From contig JBBMOA010000010.1 in the NCBI GenBank assembly GCA_037954235.1, positions 18,578,529 to 18,642,528 of the forward strand: a stretch of 64,000 nt of DNA. The letters run 5' to 3'. Positions 35,399 to 48,148 of this stretch are shown here, one piece after another (position 1 is the first letter of the stretch; each line of letters opens with the position of its first letter). The position numbers and the translations under genes are program-made. The stretch comes from Aulostomus chinensis. Its lineage: Eukaryota > Chordata > Actinopteri > Syngnathiformes > Aulostomidae. The notes beneath the pieces were generated by a model, which was not told the DNA's origin, did no database searches, and was given only the letters and a program-made list of their open reading frames with translations.

Positions 35399-38360
35399 CT
35401 GGCCTGAGCTCACAATGCTCCAGACCTGACCCAGCTTGAACATCATGGCTGAAATGTACACACCGATCCTCGGGGTTCCGATGGAAGAGATTTGCCTTCC
35501 CGAATTGAATTCCGAAACTGTAGGTTCACGATTTGCTTGAAGGCCGATCATTTTGTTAACAGTGTCATAAGACCAGCACTTATTCTTTCCAGTGAACTGT
35601 TCGATTGTCTCATGCCTGTGCTCATACATATGCGCTGTCCTGAAACCCACCTCTTTAAACCATGCCAGGGCCCATTATGGGCCAAATGAATTGGACTTTG
35701 TTGGACAAGCGTCCTAGATTACAATACTATTGTTCATGTGAGTAGGCCTTCGGGCACAATAATTAGAATAAGATAAAAGGAGCATTACGAGTAAAGGATC
35801 AAATACTGAATTCTTAAGGCTAAGATTGTCATGTGGTTAAAATATCATCATGATTGATAATAGGAACCATCACAAATTGGAGCGGTGGACTGCTCAAAAA
35901 AAGGTCTCTTTCTTTTGTCTGTGTGTCAATAACAACATCTCACTATGTCCATCTTTGGTGTTGGGGAATGGAGTCATCATTCCACCAGCTGTTCAACCAT
36001 TTTCCACTTGAACATAAACCAATGAGTTTAACACATTTTCTGAGAACCGATGCTGCTGATTTTCCTGAAAGGGGGATGTTGTCGCTGCTTAGAAGCGATA
36101 GCCGCAAGCTCAGTCAATCATGTCATCAGTATTTACTTTCCCAATGAGGAACATTTTAGTCCTCCGGTCCTGTTGAGCTGGTCAGGCCACTTAATGAGTC
36201 AAATGGGTGGGTAAATAATCAGCTTCCAGGGCTGGTATTATCTGTGATTTCACTATTTCCATGAGTTTGTTTTTACTGCGAATAAAATTGCACTTTTTTT
36301 GATTGTGTCAGTCACGGGGTGCGATGGACATTAAAACCTGTGTGTCACTTGAATTATCTGAGGTCTTTGTCCTGTGGAAATTAAACTGAAGGCTACTGGA
36401 TTTACAGTCCAAACAGTGACAAAATCAAGGACGGGTTATAAATGTGTGCGCATGCATATGGATACAAGAGTACAAACACACGCACACACTGGCCTTATCT
36501 GTCCCACATGAGAGATCAAAGCACCACAGGCTGTCAGCAATCAAACAGAGAATGAGGGAACGCCAACAAAATACACTGATAAAAAGAGAGCAAGTGATAG
36601 AGGCAATGGAAAGAAAGAGGAAGAACAAGGTAAAGAGATATAAACAAGAGCAGAGCAGAGAGAAAATATTCCCATGTGTTCAGACTGAAAGGAGGTCATG
36701 ATGAGCCATTTCTACATGGAGAACATGTCTCTGGAGGCTAATCAGGCATAAACTAAATGTGCTGCAGCTGCATGGCTGTCACTAACATTACACATGCAGC
36801 TGGATTCAAACCAGGAAATATGATCCATTTAAAAAAAGATGGATAAATTAAAAAGGCGGTTCCATTTGTTGAATAAAGCCTTACTGAATCTGTACCTAAA
36901 GTTTAAAGTTTACTGCTCCAGTTTCGCCAACAATACCAGAGAGAAGGAAGGACTATACTTTTCATCCCCTAAATACATTTTGGCTCTTAACACCAAAACC
37001 AAGCAGAGTGACATGCAACTTGAGAAGCTCTGCAAACAGCTCTCTTATCTAGAAACCCGGAGCGTCTGGTGAATATAAAACCAAAGATTTTTCCACTGAA
37101 CCCTTAACAACATGTGAAATTCTGACATAACTCAAGTTAGTTATTAACTTCAATCCTCAATGGAGAGGAGTTTCTATTGTGGCAGAGTTGGAGATAAGGA
37201 AGATGTGGAGCAGTGCAGTTCTGTTTCCTCAAACTGTTTCATGATATTTTCAGTTGTCTGCTCAACCAGAGTGAATTACAGAACCTTTCATCTTGTGTAT
37301 GTCTCAAAATACCAAAGGACACGTGTGACAAGTGTACACATGCTGGTCTGTGTGCATGTGAATGAAGTTATAAACTGCATGTACTGCCAGCAATGGCAGG
37401 TTTTAAGGCTGTCACACCTAACAACTGTGCTATATTACTGACTGTTTCCTCTATTTCAATCCCTGAGATTATACTAGGTGGGGAAGAGCAGGCTGGTGTA
37501 GCTTAAAGATGCCTTAAGGCGGTAACCCTAACCTCATCACAAGGTAGAGCACAGAGGCAAAGCGGAGGGATACATTAGCAAAGCTGCACAAAGTTTCAAG
37601 ACAACAAAAAAAACAGATAACTTAAACTAAATTACCTTCAGTTTTAGATGTGCCCAACTTCATAAACTATCTATTCATAGCCCATTGATGCATTTTACAT
37701 TTCATGCCAAGATCATATAGTGTCAGGACACCCTGATGCACTAAGACTTAGCTTTCATCCCAATGCTTGTGTCACTACATCAAATGCAGATGACATCTCA
37801 TTGTTTGTGTTTTAAAGGTCAGTAGTAAATTAGAGGTCAAAATTGAAATAATTTGAACTGTGAGCACAGTGAAAATTTCAGTTGCGCTTCCCCCATAGGA
37901 AAACAACAGCACAGCCAGTGAGAAGTGGTTTTATCATTGATTATGTGGGGGTTTCGAACGGTGGTAGGTTCAGAGGTAGTTGGGCTGCATTGCAAGACTG
38001 CAGCTGATACATGGTAGAAGAACAAAGATGTTGAGATCAGGACTGGCTGGTGACTGTCTGAACGTACTTTAGTATCTACAGCTACACAAGTGGCTCTGAT
38101 AGGCGATATGGCTTTCATGGAATAATTATACGATGTAATTATTCTTAATCCAAGGTTAGACATGGTGTTGGTTTTATGAGAAATTCCACCAATCATTCGT
38201 TGTAGACAATATGAATTGTTTTGCATGAATAGTTGCATGAAATTGTATGGCAATTCAGCAAAAGGTGTTGACATTTCACCTATGGGGACTATTTTACTTT
38301 ACTGTTGTGGCATGTAAGGTCATTTGATCAGAAAATTAAAATCATCCAGTAACTGAAATA
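35399..38360. other. Intergenic, no gene seen
   Basis: Unique-looking sequence with no supported exon, RNA gene or repeat family that I recognise. Confidence 0.45.
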
Positions 38361-38737
38361 GGGTGGCACAGTGGTGCAGTGGTCAGCACTGTCACCTCAC
38401 AGCAAGAAGGTTCCAGGTTTGAGCCCCGGCTCGGGCACGGGATCGTTCTGTGTGGAGTCTCCATGTTCTCCCCGTGTCTGTGTGGGTTTTCTCTGGTACT
38501 CCAGCTTCCTCCCACAGTCCAAAGACATCAAGAGGGGACGAGGCTGATTGATACTCTAAATTGACCGTAGGTGTGACTGTGAGTGTGAATGGTTGTCTGT
38601 CTCTATGTGTAGGCCCTGCGATGGACTGGCGACCCGTCCAGGGTGAACCCTGCCTCACGCCTGAAAGCTGCTGGGATAGGCTCCAGCCCCCCACGACCCT
38701 TAACAGGATAAGCGGAAGAAAACGGATGGATGGATGG
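38361..38737 (+). mobile_element. tRNA-derived SINE with (GGAT)n tail, copy C
   Basis: A plus-orientation copy. The tRNA-like head starts gggtggcacagtggtgcagt, with a B-box-like ggtttgagccc near 38417. The body includes gctgggataggctccagccc, and a short GGAT tail ends at 38737. It abuts the 5' end of a decayed LINE copy. No target duplication was recognised. Confidence 0.82.
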
Positions 38738-39775
38738 TGCTGCCCCTTGACCATCAGCAGGAACAGTGGCATCTCTCATCATTTTTGCGCTGATGATATC
38801 CATTGGTATTGTTCCTTTGAAACTGGTGAGCATGATCGATTCTTTATAAACTTTTGAATAAATAACACATTCCTCCTGTCAAAAGAAAATAAGACAGAAA
38901 CTCTTTTAATCACTCTGGACAGTGTGGTTCCTGCCATTAAGCAGAATTAAGGTTTTGTAGATGATCATGTACTGCACAGCCTTCGTAATTTAGCTGTGTT
39001 CCTAGACCAGGTTCTGTCTCTTGAGAATCAGTCAACTTATCTGTTCATGTTTCTTCCAGTTGAGGAAAATTGCTAAGTTAAGATCAGTTACAACTAAGGT
39101 TTAGATGGGAATGATCATTCACGCCTTCATTTCCTCCCACCTGGATTATTGCAATGCTCTGTTTACATGCCCGAATCAAACTTCTCTTAACTAACTCCAA
39201 TCTGTCCAAAAAGCAGCTGCAAGTCATAAAGTAAATAACAAGATATCACACATCATACTTACTTTATCTTCCCTTGACTGACTCCCACTTAACTCTGTTT
39301 TCATTTTAAAATACTGGTACTGATTTTCAGGGCCCTACATGGTCAATATATTGCAGACCTCCTCCTTCCATATTAGGTAAATCAACCTTTTACCGTAGGT
39401 GTCTGTTGCACCCATTTTAAAAGCAGAGCTGACTGCCTTTTAGGCAGTTGCACCTGAACTCTGGAGTGTTCTCCCTTTACCTTTAATGCCCTTAGACACC
39501 TGTGATGCTTTTAGGAAGCAGCTTAAAACATTCTAATTTGGACAGGCTTTTGGTTCAGACAGGCTCCAAACCGCTGCTCCATGTTAGTTATGGCACTCTG
39601 CCTCAAAATTGACTGCCGCTGCTGTTGTCTGCCTGGCAAGTGCCAGCAGTTATGCTGTTATCCTGTTTATATCATTCTCTTTTTGGGGGGTTCTAATTAT
39701 TGCTGTAAATCACTTTGTGATTTTGTATCAGTGAAAGGTGTGATACAAATACATTTTACTTACTTACTTTTCTCA
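38738..39775 (+). mobile_element. Decayed L2-type LINE, reverse-transcriptase 3' half and tail
   Basis: Broken reading frames carry GISHHFCADDIHWYCSF (38770-38815), a mutated YADD box of reverse transcriptase at 38783-38797. Further along are FISSHLDYCNALF (about 39125-39160) and LQSVQKAAASHKV, typical of the region after the catalytic domain in L2/CR1-like LINEs. The end tgatacaaatacattttact followed by tactt units (about 39741-39770) is an L2-type 3' tail. Stops and frameshifts show that it is dead and 5'-truncated. Confidence 0.75.
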
Positions 39776-39901
39776 AAGACGGTGAATCAGAGAATTAGAT
39801 ATCGTACACATAGAATAAAATAAAAGCAAGCTAAATAGGTAAAACACTTGGGCAATCAGACATGGGAAAAAATTAGAATATCGTACTTTGATTGCTCTGA
39901 A

Positions 39902-40012
39902 ACCTGTCCAGGGTGTACGCCGCCTCTCGCCCGTTGATGCTGGGATAGGCTCCAGCCCCCCGCGACCCTTACTAGTAAGGAATAAGCGGAAGACGACGAT
40001 GGATGGATGGAC
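39902..40012 (+). mobile_element. 5'-truncated SINE copy E with target duplication
   Basis: Only the 3' third of the SINE is present, from acctgtccagggtgtacg to ggatggatgg. A perfect 12-nt direct repeat gattgctctgaa flanks it (39890-39901 and 40013-40024). A 5' truncation plus a target duplication is the signature of LINE-machinery retrotransposition and fixes the GGAT end as the 3' end. Confidence 0.9.
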
Positions 40013-40024
40013 GATTGCTCTGAA

Positions 40025-42886
40025 GATGTGACTGTAAATCAGTGCTACAGTTGAGGTATCAACATAATTACATTGACAGAGAATTTGCATTTAAAAGTGC
40101 AAAGATGTGGACATCCAAGCTGTCTCCCTGAAGGAAAGACACATGTTCCACAGACTGTAGGACAGATGTTCTGAAGGCAGAGATGGGCCTCTTTATTGCA
40201 AAACATGGAGCTGTTCAAAGAGGCCTGGCTGACCCCGGGACAGAGTGACTCAATTAGCTTCCCATAATGAGAGCGAGCTAAGGGGGGTGTTTATATAAGC
40301 TTATTAAAACATAATCCTGCCAGCCGGGCCATACTGCAGCAAGCCAGACAGGCCACTCCTGCCACCATAGTGTTAGCTAAGAAGCAAGCTAGTAGTTTTG
40401 CTTCAAACAATAGTCTTGATTCTCATTTAATGTTGTTTTTATTCATGTATTAATCAACATCTCAGTAGACACTGTACCAACAAAAAAAGATCACAATATG
40501 TTCTTTTAATTTGAGATGATTTCCAGCATGCCCTTCATTGGACTGAGTGTGTTACTGAGCCTGCTGTGAGTCAATGTTTATACCAGGGCCTGGGCAAGTA
40601 AATGTGATGAGTGTGGCTGTTGGGTGTAAATTAATTCCTGATAACTGGACACCTACTGAGTAGTTCCCATCCTGTTAACCCTCTAAATTAATGTGCTGGG
40701 ATTTGTTTTAAACCAAGCTAAGCTTTTTCATTCATAACTTTTGTAAGATTTGACCTTTTTTTCAAGCAAGAATATTTGGATGCTCAAAATGTGGTTGATA
40801 TATCCAACTGGCAGCAGCTTTTAAATGAGAGCTGGTCTCAGATTGACCTGCACCCTGACTTTGGGGAATGAGGTGGCAGACACAGCAGCTGTATCTAACT
40901 GGCAGCCTCAGTTCATTAGCTAGCAAGCAGCCAGTCTCCAAAAACTCTACAAAATAGCTAAAAAGTTGACATATTGCAATAAAATGAACGACTACAACAT
41001 TTCTTTAAACTGAACAGGCTACTCCAAGACCAGAAACTGGCATCTTTCCACCTATACTTGGACTCTGCAGGAGTCACGTCTCTTGAAAACGATGGCATTT
41101 GTTAACTACAACTTGTGGGTTGGGTTTGAACGAGGGACCTAAGAATAACACAATCCCTCCAAAAATGATAAGGACATTTGAAGGACGCAGAGCAAGAAAA
41201 AATCAGCACACAACCATACAGCATAGAGGATGCAGGAGATTTAAACTGTATCCCTCTTCTATTATTGCAAACAATATAAGGTTACTGGATGATGAACAAA
41301 CTTCTGAGAAATCTGAGACTTCCATGAATGCAGCAGGATGAGGATTTAGACTCCAAGCTATCCTACCCTAACTACTATCCCTGTAATCCTGTAACCACCA
41401 TCAACAGCTTTCATAAACAAATCAGAAAGCAGACTTCCTACTTCACAGATGGTGCCATCCTGGTCACATTAGCATCAAGGAACACTTCTGCAGGCCAGAC
41501 ATACATCTGTTAGTTCTGGGGCTACATTCATACTACATATTGATGGACCTGTTGATGTCTGCATCCCCCCTTGGCTAAAATGGTAACCATGTGTGATGGT
41601 GATCCATTCTGTGACATCTATCATATGAGACTGGATCATTATTTTATATTTCCAAAGTGTGTATGAGCAATAGCAAACAAAGTAAATTCCCTTGTGGGCA
41701 TTCAATTTTTATTTTTTGTGATGCTGGTTTGTAATAAGTGGTCGCGGGTGTTGGCTAACCCAGGTTTTTGAACATTTGAGAACACAAATAAAGGGAAACA
41801 GGTGAGGTGAGGGTTTGCGGTCTGCGCCATCTTTACTGGATGTCACACTGGGGCTTTTATCTCAGAATTAAAGCAACGAATATTCTTTCAATTAACTTAA
41901 TTCATAACCTTATTCATTTCAAGCAAACTATAATCCATTTACGCCATTTGTAGCCAACAGTAAACCTGTCTCATAATAATCACATACCACTTAATGATTA
42001 TCAGACCAAATCACTCCAGTGGAAACGACTTTCTTATAGGAGGCCTTCAATGGAGGCTGAGGCCTAAAACATACTTTGAAAGCTGATTTATGTTAAGAAT
42101 ACTGAACTGTACTCAATGACAGGTTAAGTTGTATGTGTGGGTGCCTTTTAATCGGGGCCCCAGACATATTGCATCGCATTACAAGAGCTTGGGCAACAGT
42201 TAATCCTAAAGACAATGTACAAAGTGGACCACAGTCCACTGGTTGGATACCTTCCCACCCAGCAGAGCTGACTTGTGCAGTTAATGTCCATCTGTAATCC
42301 CACCCAGCAGGCTCAGCTCCACTTATTATGGCAGGCGGCAATTATCTGACCAGAGCGGGAGAAGTCCACCAACTTTCAGACATCCACACTGATTACAGAA
42401 CTGGTCTTTCATGTGGAGTCAGGGTTCAGTTGTTACCTAAATCATTCTCAGAAATTACGTAAGAAAATGGGTTTACAGGAGGAAGAAGTTCAGTGACCCT
42501 TTTTTTTTCCCCCAGCTAGAACAGGTTACAGCTGACTGGGTCACCCCTTTCACACAATGATCTCCTCCTGCTTTAGTGTATGTATATCAGATCCCACCCA
42601 GGTAATAACTGTTTGAGGACACTGAGGTCGTGTCCATGGTAACACATGGAATATTGGGGGGGAAGGGGGGGTTGATGATATGATGCTAGATTACACGTTT
42701 CATTTTTAATGAGATGCACTGATATGTTAAAAGCATAGTTTTAAGATTTTGGAACTAAATTCATCAACCAGAGTCTCTCCAGCTTTTAACATTTGATAAA
42801 TTGTGACTCGTTACGCCTCCACGCTGGCGAAGCTGTCGCCCAGAGGCTTTAGGTTTTTGGGTTGTCTGTGTTATTCTGTCAGTGTG
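40025..42886. other. Intergenic, no gene seen
   Basis: No supported gene or recognisable repeat family. G-rich runs lie near 42655-42670 and a T-run near 42501-42508. Confidence 0.45.
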
Positions 42887-43165
42887 ATATCTTTGGAAGA
42901 CCTTGGGGATTTTTTTCAAATTTGGCTCAAATGTCCACAGGGCCTGAAGGATGAACAGAAAAGATTTAGGTGGTAAAAGGTCAAAGGGCAAGGGCAAGGT
43001 CACTGTCACGTCACTTGTCTATGATACCTTTGCCATTAACACAATATCTCAGGAACGTCTTTAGGGAATTCTTCAAATTTGCTGCAAACATCCACTGGGA
43101 CTTGGAGATGACCTCAAAAAACATTGCAGATCAAAGGTCACTCTGACAGACACATATCTTGGAGA
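42887..43165 (+). repeat. Two diverged tandem monomers of a dispersed fish repeat
   Basis: Two related units, about 42887-43011 and 43045-43150, share the ordered blocks atatct...gga, ttcaaatttg, caaa(t/c)(g/a)tccac, gatga and tcaaaggtcac. The pattern matches a dispersed family common in teleosts (ggatgaac...ggtcaaaggtcaaggtcact). The family was not named with confidence. Confidence 0.55.
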
Positions 43166-45528
43166 TATTTCTAGTTTATTTCAGGATTTAAAAAAACTTA
43201 AGTGTAACAGACAATTTATGGGGAGTTCTGCTGAGCCAGCTAAGCTGTCTTTGGATATACTAATAGCGCATTACCTGAATCATTAAAACATTTTAGTTGT
43301 TATTTGTGTTATAATTTGTTTTGTTTTTTTCCTGGAATAGAAAATTTTGAAGTTTGGACTCATGACATCATGCATCATCAACAGACACAAGAGAACTGCC
43401 CTAACAATAACTGAAACTAATACCTCCCTAAGTGGAAGCCATTTGGATGAACCGCAAAAAATTATTTTAATGTCGGTTTCACCCGATGACCCTGTGACCA
43501 CATTATGGCTCCAAGTCAGATCACCACTGAATGATAATATTTTGTCAGTTTCACTGTCTTCAAAGCTTTGGTGATGTTGGCTCTTCAACATATTTGTTTT
43601 AACGTAGAGTCACATAAATACTGCAAGCTATGCTTGAACATTTATGTTATATAAAACTGATTATTTATTCTTGTTTCCACGGAAAAGACAGTTTTAGTGT
43701 TTGGAGTCTAATTTGACAAAGTTTAGACCCGTTCCGGCTCTGTCAACGATGTTTATGACTCTTGGTTTTATGACTGACAGCTGAAGATTCTTACAACAAA
43801 CAATAACCTGTATTTCTAGCAGGAGCTTTCAAAATAAAGATACACAAGAGACAACAATGGAGCTTCTTGCAGAAATATTGGTGGATAGTGGAGCCTCACT
43901 GACTATCATAATTAGGCTGCTTGGCATTGCTTCTATTTCAGCCTCACCCACAATAAGGCTGGGCAGTATAATCATCTGCAGTCTGCCAGACAACACAGAC
44001 TCTCTTTAACCCAATCATTAGCGTGTCTAAACAAGGAGACGATGCCTAGCTAACTGTCATTCCTGGCCTATTGTTGTATGTTGTGGTGTAGACACATCGC
44101 TATGAATAGGAGGAAAAAACCTATTTTAGACAATTATAATCATACGATCCTACATAGTTAAACATCTTGGTGCCAACAGAATCTCTTGAGGCAAAACTTT
44201 TGGCTAAAGATTTAACTGTTTCTCAGCTCTGAACTGTTGTGTACTGTAGCTCTAAGTGCATTTTAGTAATTGGCTTTATCTGATGTTTCACAGGTCATTA
44301 TTAACTGTATGGAGAACAATAATAAAAAAGTGTGCAGCATTTGCAATGGATGGTCAAATATTGATCCTACTGTGTTTACATAGTGAATGGTTTTGTAATT
44401 TTCGATATGCATCTAGGTTTTGATTAAATGTCCGCAGTCATTAATCGTGCATCGCCAATAAAAAAAAAATTATGTGTGTTTCTCTTTAAAAGCAGGACAA
44501 AGTTTTCTCAGGCGCATACTTTTCAAAAATTTATTAGTCAGCGTTGTTTTTTTTTAATTCTCAGACAGTGGCAGCTTGCGAATCTGTCATCAAACATATC
44601 CCTACACTAATAACAGCAAACTTAACCAGGTGCAGTTAATTAAAAAAAAAAAAAAGCAACTTTTTTTCACAATGTGAAATGGATCTGCCCCCAAATTTAA
44701 CAGGTTCTTCCCTGGCTGGTAATCCTGCTAAAAGACAGACAGAGGAACAAACACCACCCAAATGTATTCATTACTCTTAGTAATAGTGAGATGAAGTAAC
44801 TTTCATAAAGGCGTAGCCCTCCGAGAGCTGTCACTATGGGGTTCACCCCTTGAATGCATGCACAGTCATGAAGATTTTCTTTCACGCTCTCCAGTATCCT
44901 GCACAGGCTCCTGCTCGGTACTGCCTCTGTGGTATTTAGTGAGCTTCAATTTAATCTTCAGCATCAAGCAGTCAATCCTGATGTTTTATCAATATTTCCA
45001 ACAGGATGCCATTAATCCCATATTTATGGTTTGGTGGGCACACGGCGTGATTCCGTACATAATCGCAAATCCCTGTCTCTGATACAGAACAGGGCTGTGT
45101 AGAGCATTTAGTCCTACTTTTGGACGCTCAGGGCTCGTGTGGTGTTTATCATGTTGCAGCCATACCTCTCTCCGTCCTTAGAGCAAGATCTGATGTATCT
45201 TAACTGTATGCGGGCCACGGGGTCATAGTGGGTGCCTGATGTAGTGACGCAACGTTACGTAACTAATGTTTTATTTCACACAGCTGTATGAGATAAAAAT
45301 GTGGTTTATTGAGTTAGTGCTGTTGTTATGACATATTCTATGAGAATTAGGGATAGAGCAGTTCATTAAATCCATAGATTGGTTGTTATGACAGTTTTAG
45401 AATTATGGTTTTGGTTATGTAAAATTTGAACATGTATATGGTGTTTCCCTTTACAATTTACTAAATAAAAGCCACACATTACTACACCTGCTTAGAAAAA
45501 AAAAGAAAAAAAAAAAAGGAAATGTAAG
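43166..45528. other. Intergenic, no gene seen
   Basis: No supported gene. A-runs lie at 44460-44468 and about 44641-44655, and A-rich sequence at 45495-45518 directly before the SINE copy. Confidence 0.45.
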
Positions 45529-45896
45529 CGGCTGAATGGTGGTGCAGTGGTTAGCGCTGTCACCTCACAGCAAGAAGGTTCCGGGTTCGAGTCCTGGCTT
45601 AAGCATGGGATCTTTCTGTGTGGAGTTTCCATGTTCTGTCTGTGTGGGTTCTCTCCAGGTACTCCCGCTTCTTCCCACAGTCCAAAGACATGCAATTGGG
45701 GACGAGGCTGATTGGATACTTTACTTGAGTGTGAGTGGTTCTCTGTCTCTGTGATGGACTGGTGACCTGTCCATGGTGAATCCTGCCTCTTGCCCGTAGC
45801 CGCTGGGATAGGCTCCAGCCCCCCCCCCCCCTCCCCCCCCCCCCCCCACGACCCTTAACAGGAATAAGTGGAAGAAAATGGATGGACGGATGGATG
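45529..45896 (+). mobile_element. tRNA-derived SINE with (GGAT)n tail, copy D (best-preserved pol III promoter)
   Basis: The head carries an A-box-like tggtgcagtgg (45540-45550, one mismatch to the consensus) and a perfect B-box ggttcgagtcc (45584-45594), 33 nt apart as in tRNA genes. The body contains a C-rich expansion (about 45821-45847) and the tail gatggacggatggatg ends at 45896. This copy supports calling the family tRNA-derived. Confidence 0.88.
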
Positions 45897-47692
45897 AAAA
45901 TGGCAGAAGAAAAATCATAAAAGTCTTATTTCTTTAAAAAAAAAAGATTTATAAAAGTCAGTCCTAATCTTTGAAAGACAGAGGGGATTTGCTGTAGAGG
46001 CTGATGATCGGATCCAAAACAGACCATCACAACACTCTTATTGTCTAATAATGTTCTCCCTAGAGTCAAAGAGAAGATACAGTACCTACATGGAAGAGTC
46101 ATCAGACAAAAAAAGGTTAAATATTTCACATTTTATTTCATTCCACCCATACAGCTCAACAAAATTGCTCTGTTAAGTACCATTCATGTACTGGGCATGA
46201 CTGAGTCATGTATATATGTACACAGATTTATCCTGATGACATTACAAACATCATAAAATGAGTACTATGTAACATACATAATGACATACCGCATTCATAC
46301 ATCTGCTCTGTATTGCTTTTTGATCAGTTATTGGCCCAGAAGGAACAGATAAACAGAATGACAGGCTTCTGAAAAATAAGAAGCAAACATATAATCAGTC
46401 TCTTTGGTGATTTCACCTCATTTACTGTGTAATTTCAGAAGAGAAGAGAGCCCCGATATAATGAGTGAAAAGGTGGACAATTATCTGTTTAAGGCCTCCA
46501 CAACAATGACATAGAGAGAGAGAGATAGAGAGAGATAGAGACCCTGTGATCACCTAAACCGCTGGTGTGGTGCCGGGAACACACGGGACAGCCTCTTCAG
46601 CTGCCTTATCTGCTGCTTAAAGGACAGTTCAGGAGGTACACCCAATGTTTTCACACCACTGGTCCAAAGACCATTGCATGGCAGGACTTGTGTTTAACTG
46701 TGTGTAATAAGTGCAATTTACAGTGGCACCACCCAATTTATCGCAACAACCTTGTAACAGTAATGGAAAGTTCTAGAACACATTGTCTTTCTTTTGGATT
46801 TTTCGGTTAAATTTACAGCAGCTATAAAGCTCTGGCCCTTTAATAGTTTTGATTCTAGTTTTGTAGCATCAGTGTGGTAGGTGTGTTTTGGCAGAAAAGG
46901 CTTACAGACCTCTAACTGCGTGGTCGACTGAGTGTGTGTGACAGCTGAATCAACACTTCAGAATGTGGAACAGACACAGAACCCCCGACACAATTGAATT
47001 AAAGTGAATGGCCATGCTTATGCGGCCTCTTAAACCAGCTGCACACACATGCTTAATAAAATTCAAAACTGTATACATTTGATTGCAATCCAGATTCAAT
47101 CTGATCATCCGCAAATTTTCTCAAGAAGTTGTCACTGGAGAAAAAAAAAAAGGTGCTTTGATTTTGAACAGTCTGGAATCTTAAACTTGAAGACTTAAAA
47201 TGATTAGTTTATAGGTCTTGACACTTTCAGTGAGATTACCAAAAAGAGGTGGCAGGGCTGAATTTCAGTGTAGATACTTAGAGAAGGGTACCAAATCAGA
47301 AAAGAGAGCTCAGTTCATATCAAAATCGCCTCCACATCAGCTCACATTTCTTTGGACAAGTCCAGTATGACGTGCAGTCCATGTGCCATAAAACTTTACT
47401 AGCTCCATAATTTTTGGTTGAATGCTGGTCACAGTCATATTAACAGTTCAAATTGGCTCTGAGGAGCAGACAGTGGTTACAGCTTCGCGCTCTCGGTCCT
47501 TAAGGCATAAAAACATCAGGAGGGGAAACTCTGCCCAACGTTCAACCACCACTGATGAGCGCTGCCTCTGCTGAACTGTTGATCCACTGATTCAGTCATT
47601 TGGACACACGTGAGTGTGAAATATATCCAACTCAATCTCCTCACACCAGTTCCAGTTCTATTGTTAATCATGGAAGATCGTGTCCTCCTCCC
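45897..47692 (-). other. rhou 3' UTR and downstream flank
   Basis: The rhou stop is at 47693-47695. On the minus strand an ATTAAA (complement of 46839-46844) and an AATAAA (complement of about 46126-46131) are possible polyadenylation signals, implying a 3' UTR of roughly 0.9 or 1.6 kb. A short GA/GATA run is at about 46515-46541. No other gene was seen. Confidence 0.35.
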
Positions 47693-48148
47693 CTACTGGA
47701 CGCAGACATACTTTTTCCACCAAGACTTGGAGAGCATCTTCATCTTATCAGCTGTGCTGCGAACTTTCCTCTCACGCCGCGCTCTTCTGTCAGAGTGGCG
47801 CAGCCCCACGGCAATAGCTGCATCAAACACCTCCTTCAGATTCTTTTGTGTCAGTGCCGAGCATTCAACATAAGTCACTGCCCCGATTTTGTCTGCCAGG
47901 GTTCTGGCATCTTCCTCAGCTACTGGTCTCTCCTTTCGCCTTGCCAGCTCGATTAGCACCTTGACGTCCTGCCGCAGGTCACACTGCGTGCCTACAAGGA
48001 GGATGGGTGTGAGAGGGCAGCGGCGACGGATTTCTGGGACCCACTTCTCCCAGACATTTTGAAAGGAGGCCGGGCTGACAACACTGAAGCAGAGCAGCAG
48101 GGCATCAGTCCGACTGTAACAGAAGTGGCGGAGTTTGTCGAATTCATC
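47693..48148 (-). CDS. rhou: rhou coding exon 3 with stop
   Basis: The 456-nt exon encodes DEFDKLRHFCY to the terminal YVCVQ and a TAG stop. The acceptor tttatcag lies just above 48148. It continues into the 3' UTR. Confidence 0.96.
   Translation of the reverse strand, partial: DEFDKLRHFCYSRTDALLLCFSVVSPASFQNVWEKWVPEIRRRCPLTPILLVGTQCDLRQDVKVLIELARRKERPVAEEDARTLADKIGAVTYVECSALTQKNLKEVFDAAIAVGLRHSDRRARRERKVRSTADKMKMLSKSWWKKYVCVQ

Noticed and set aside
38561..38857. A 98-codon frame with GPAMDWRPVQGEPCL
   Set aside because: It spans the SINE body and the LINE start. The same peptide recurs at the other SINE copies and is repeat-derived.
45584..45594. B-box as a functional tRNA gene
   Set aside because: The head sits in a repeated 368-nt element and no tRNA cloverleaf with an acceptor stem is evident, so it is the SINE promoter and not a tRNA.
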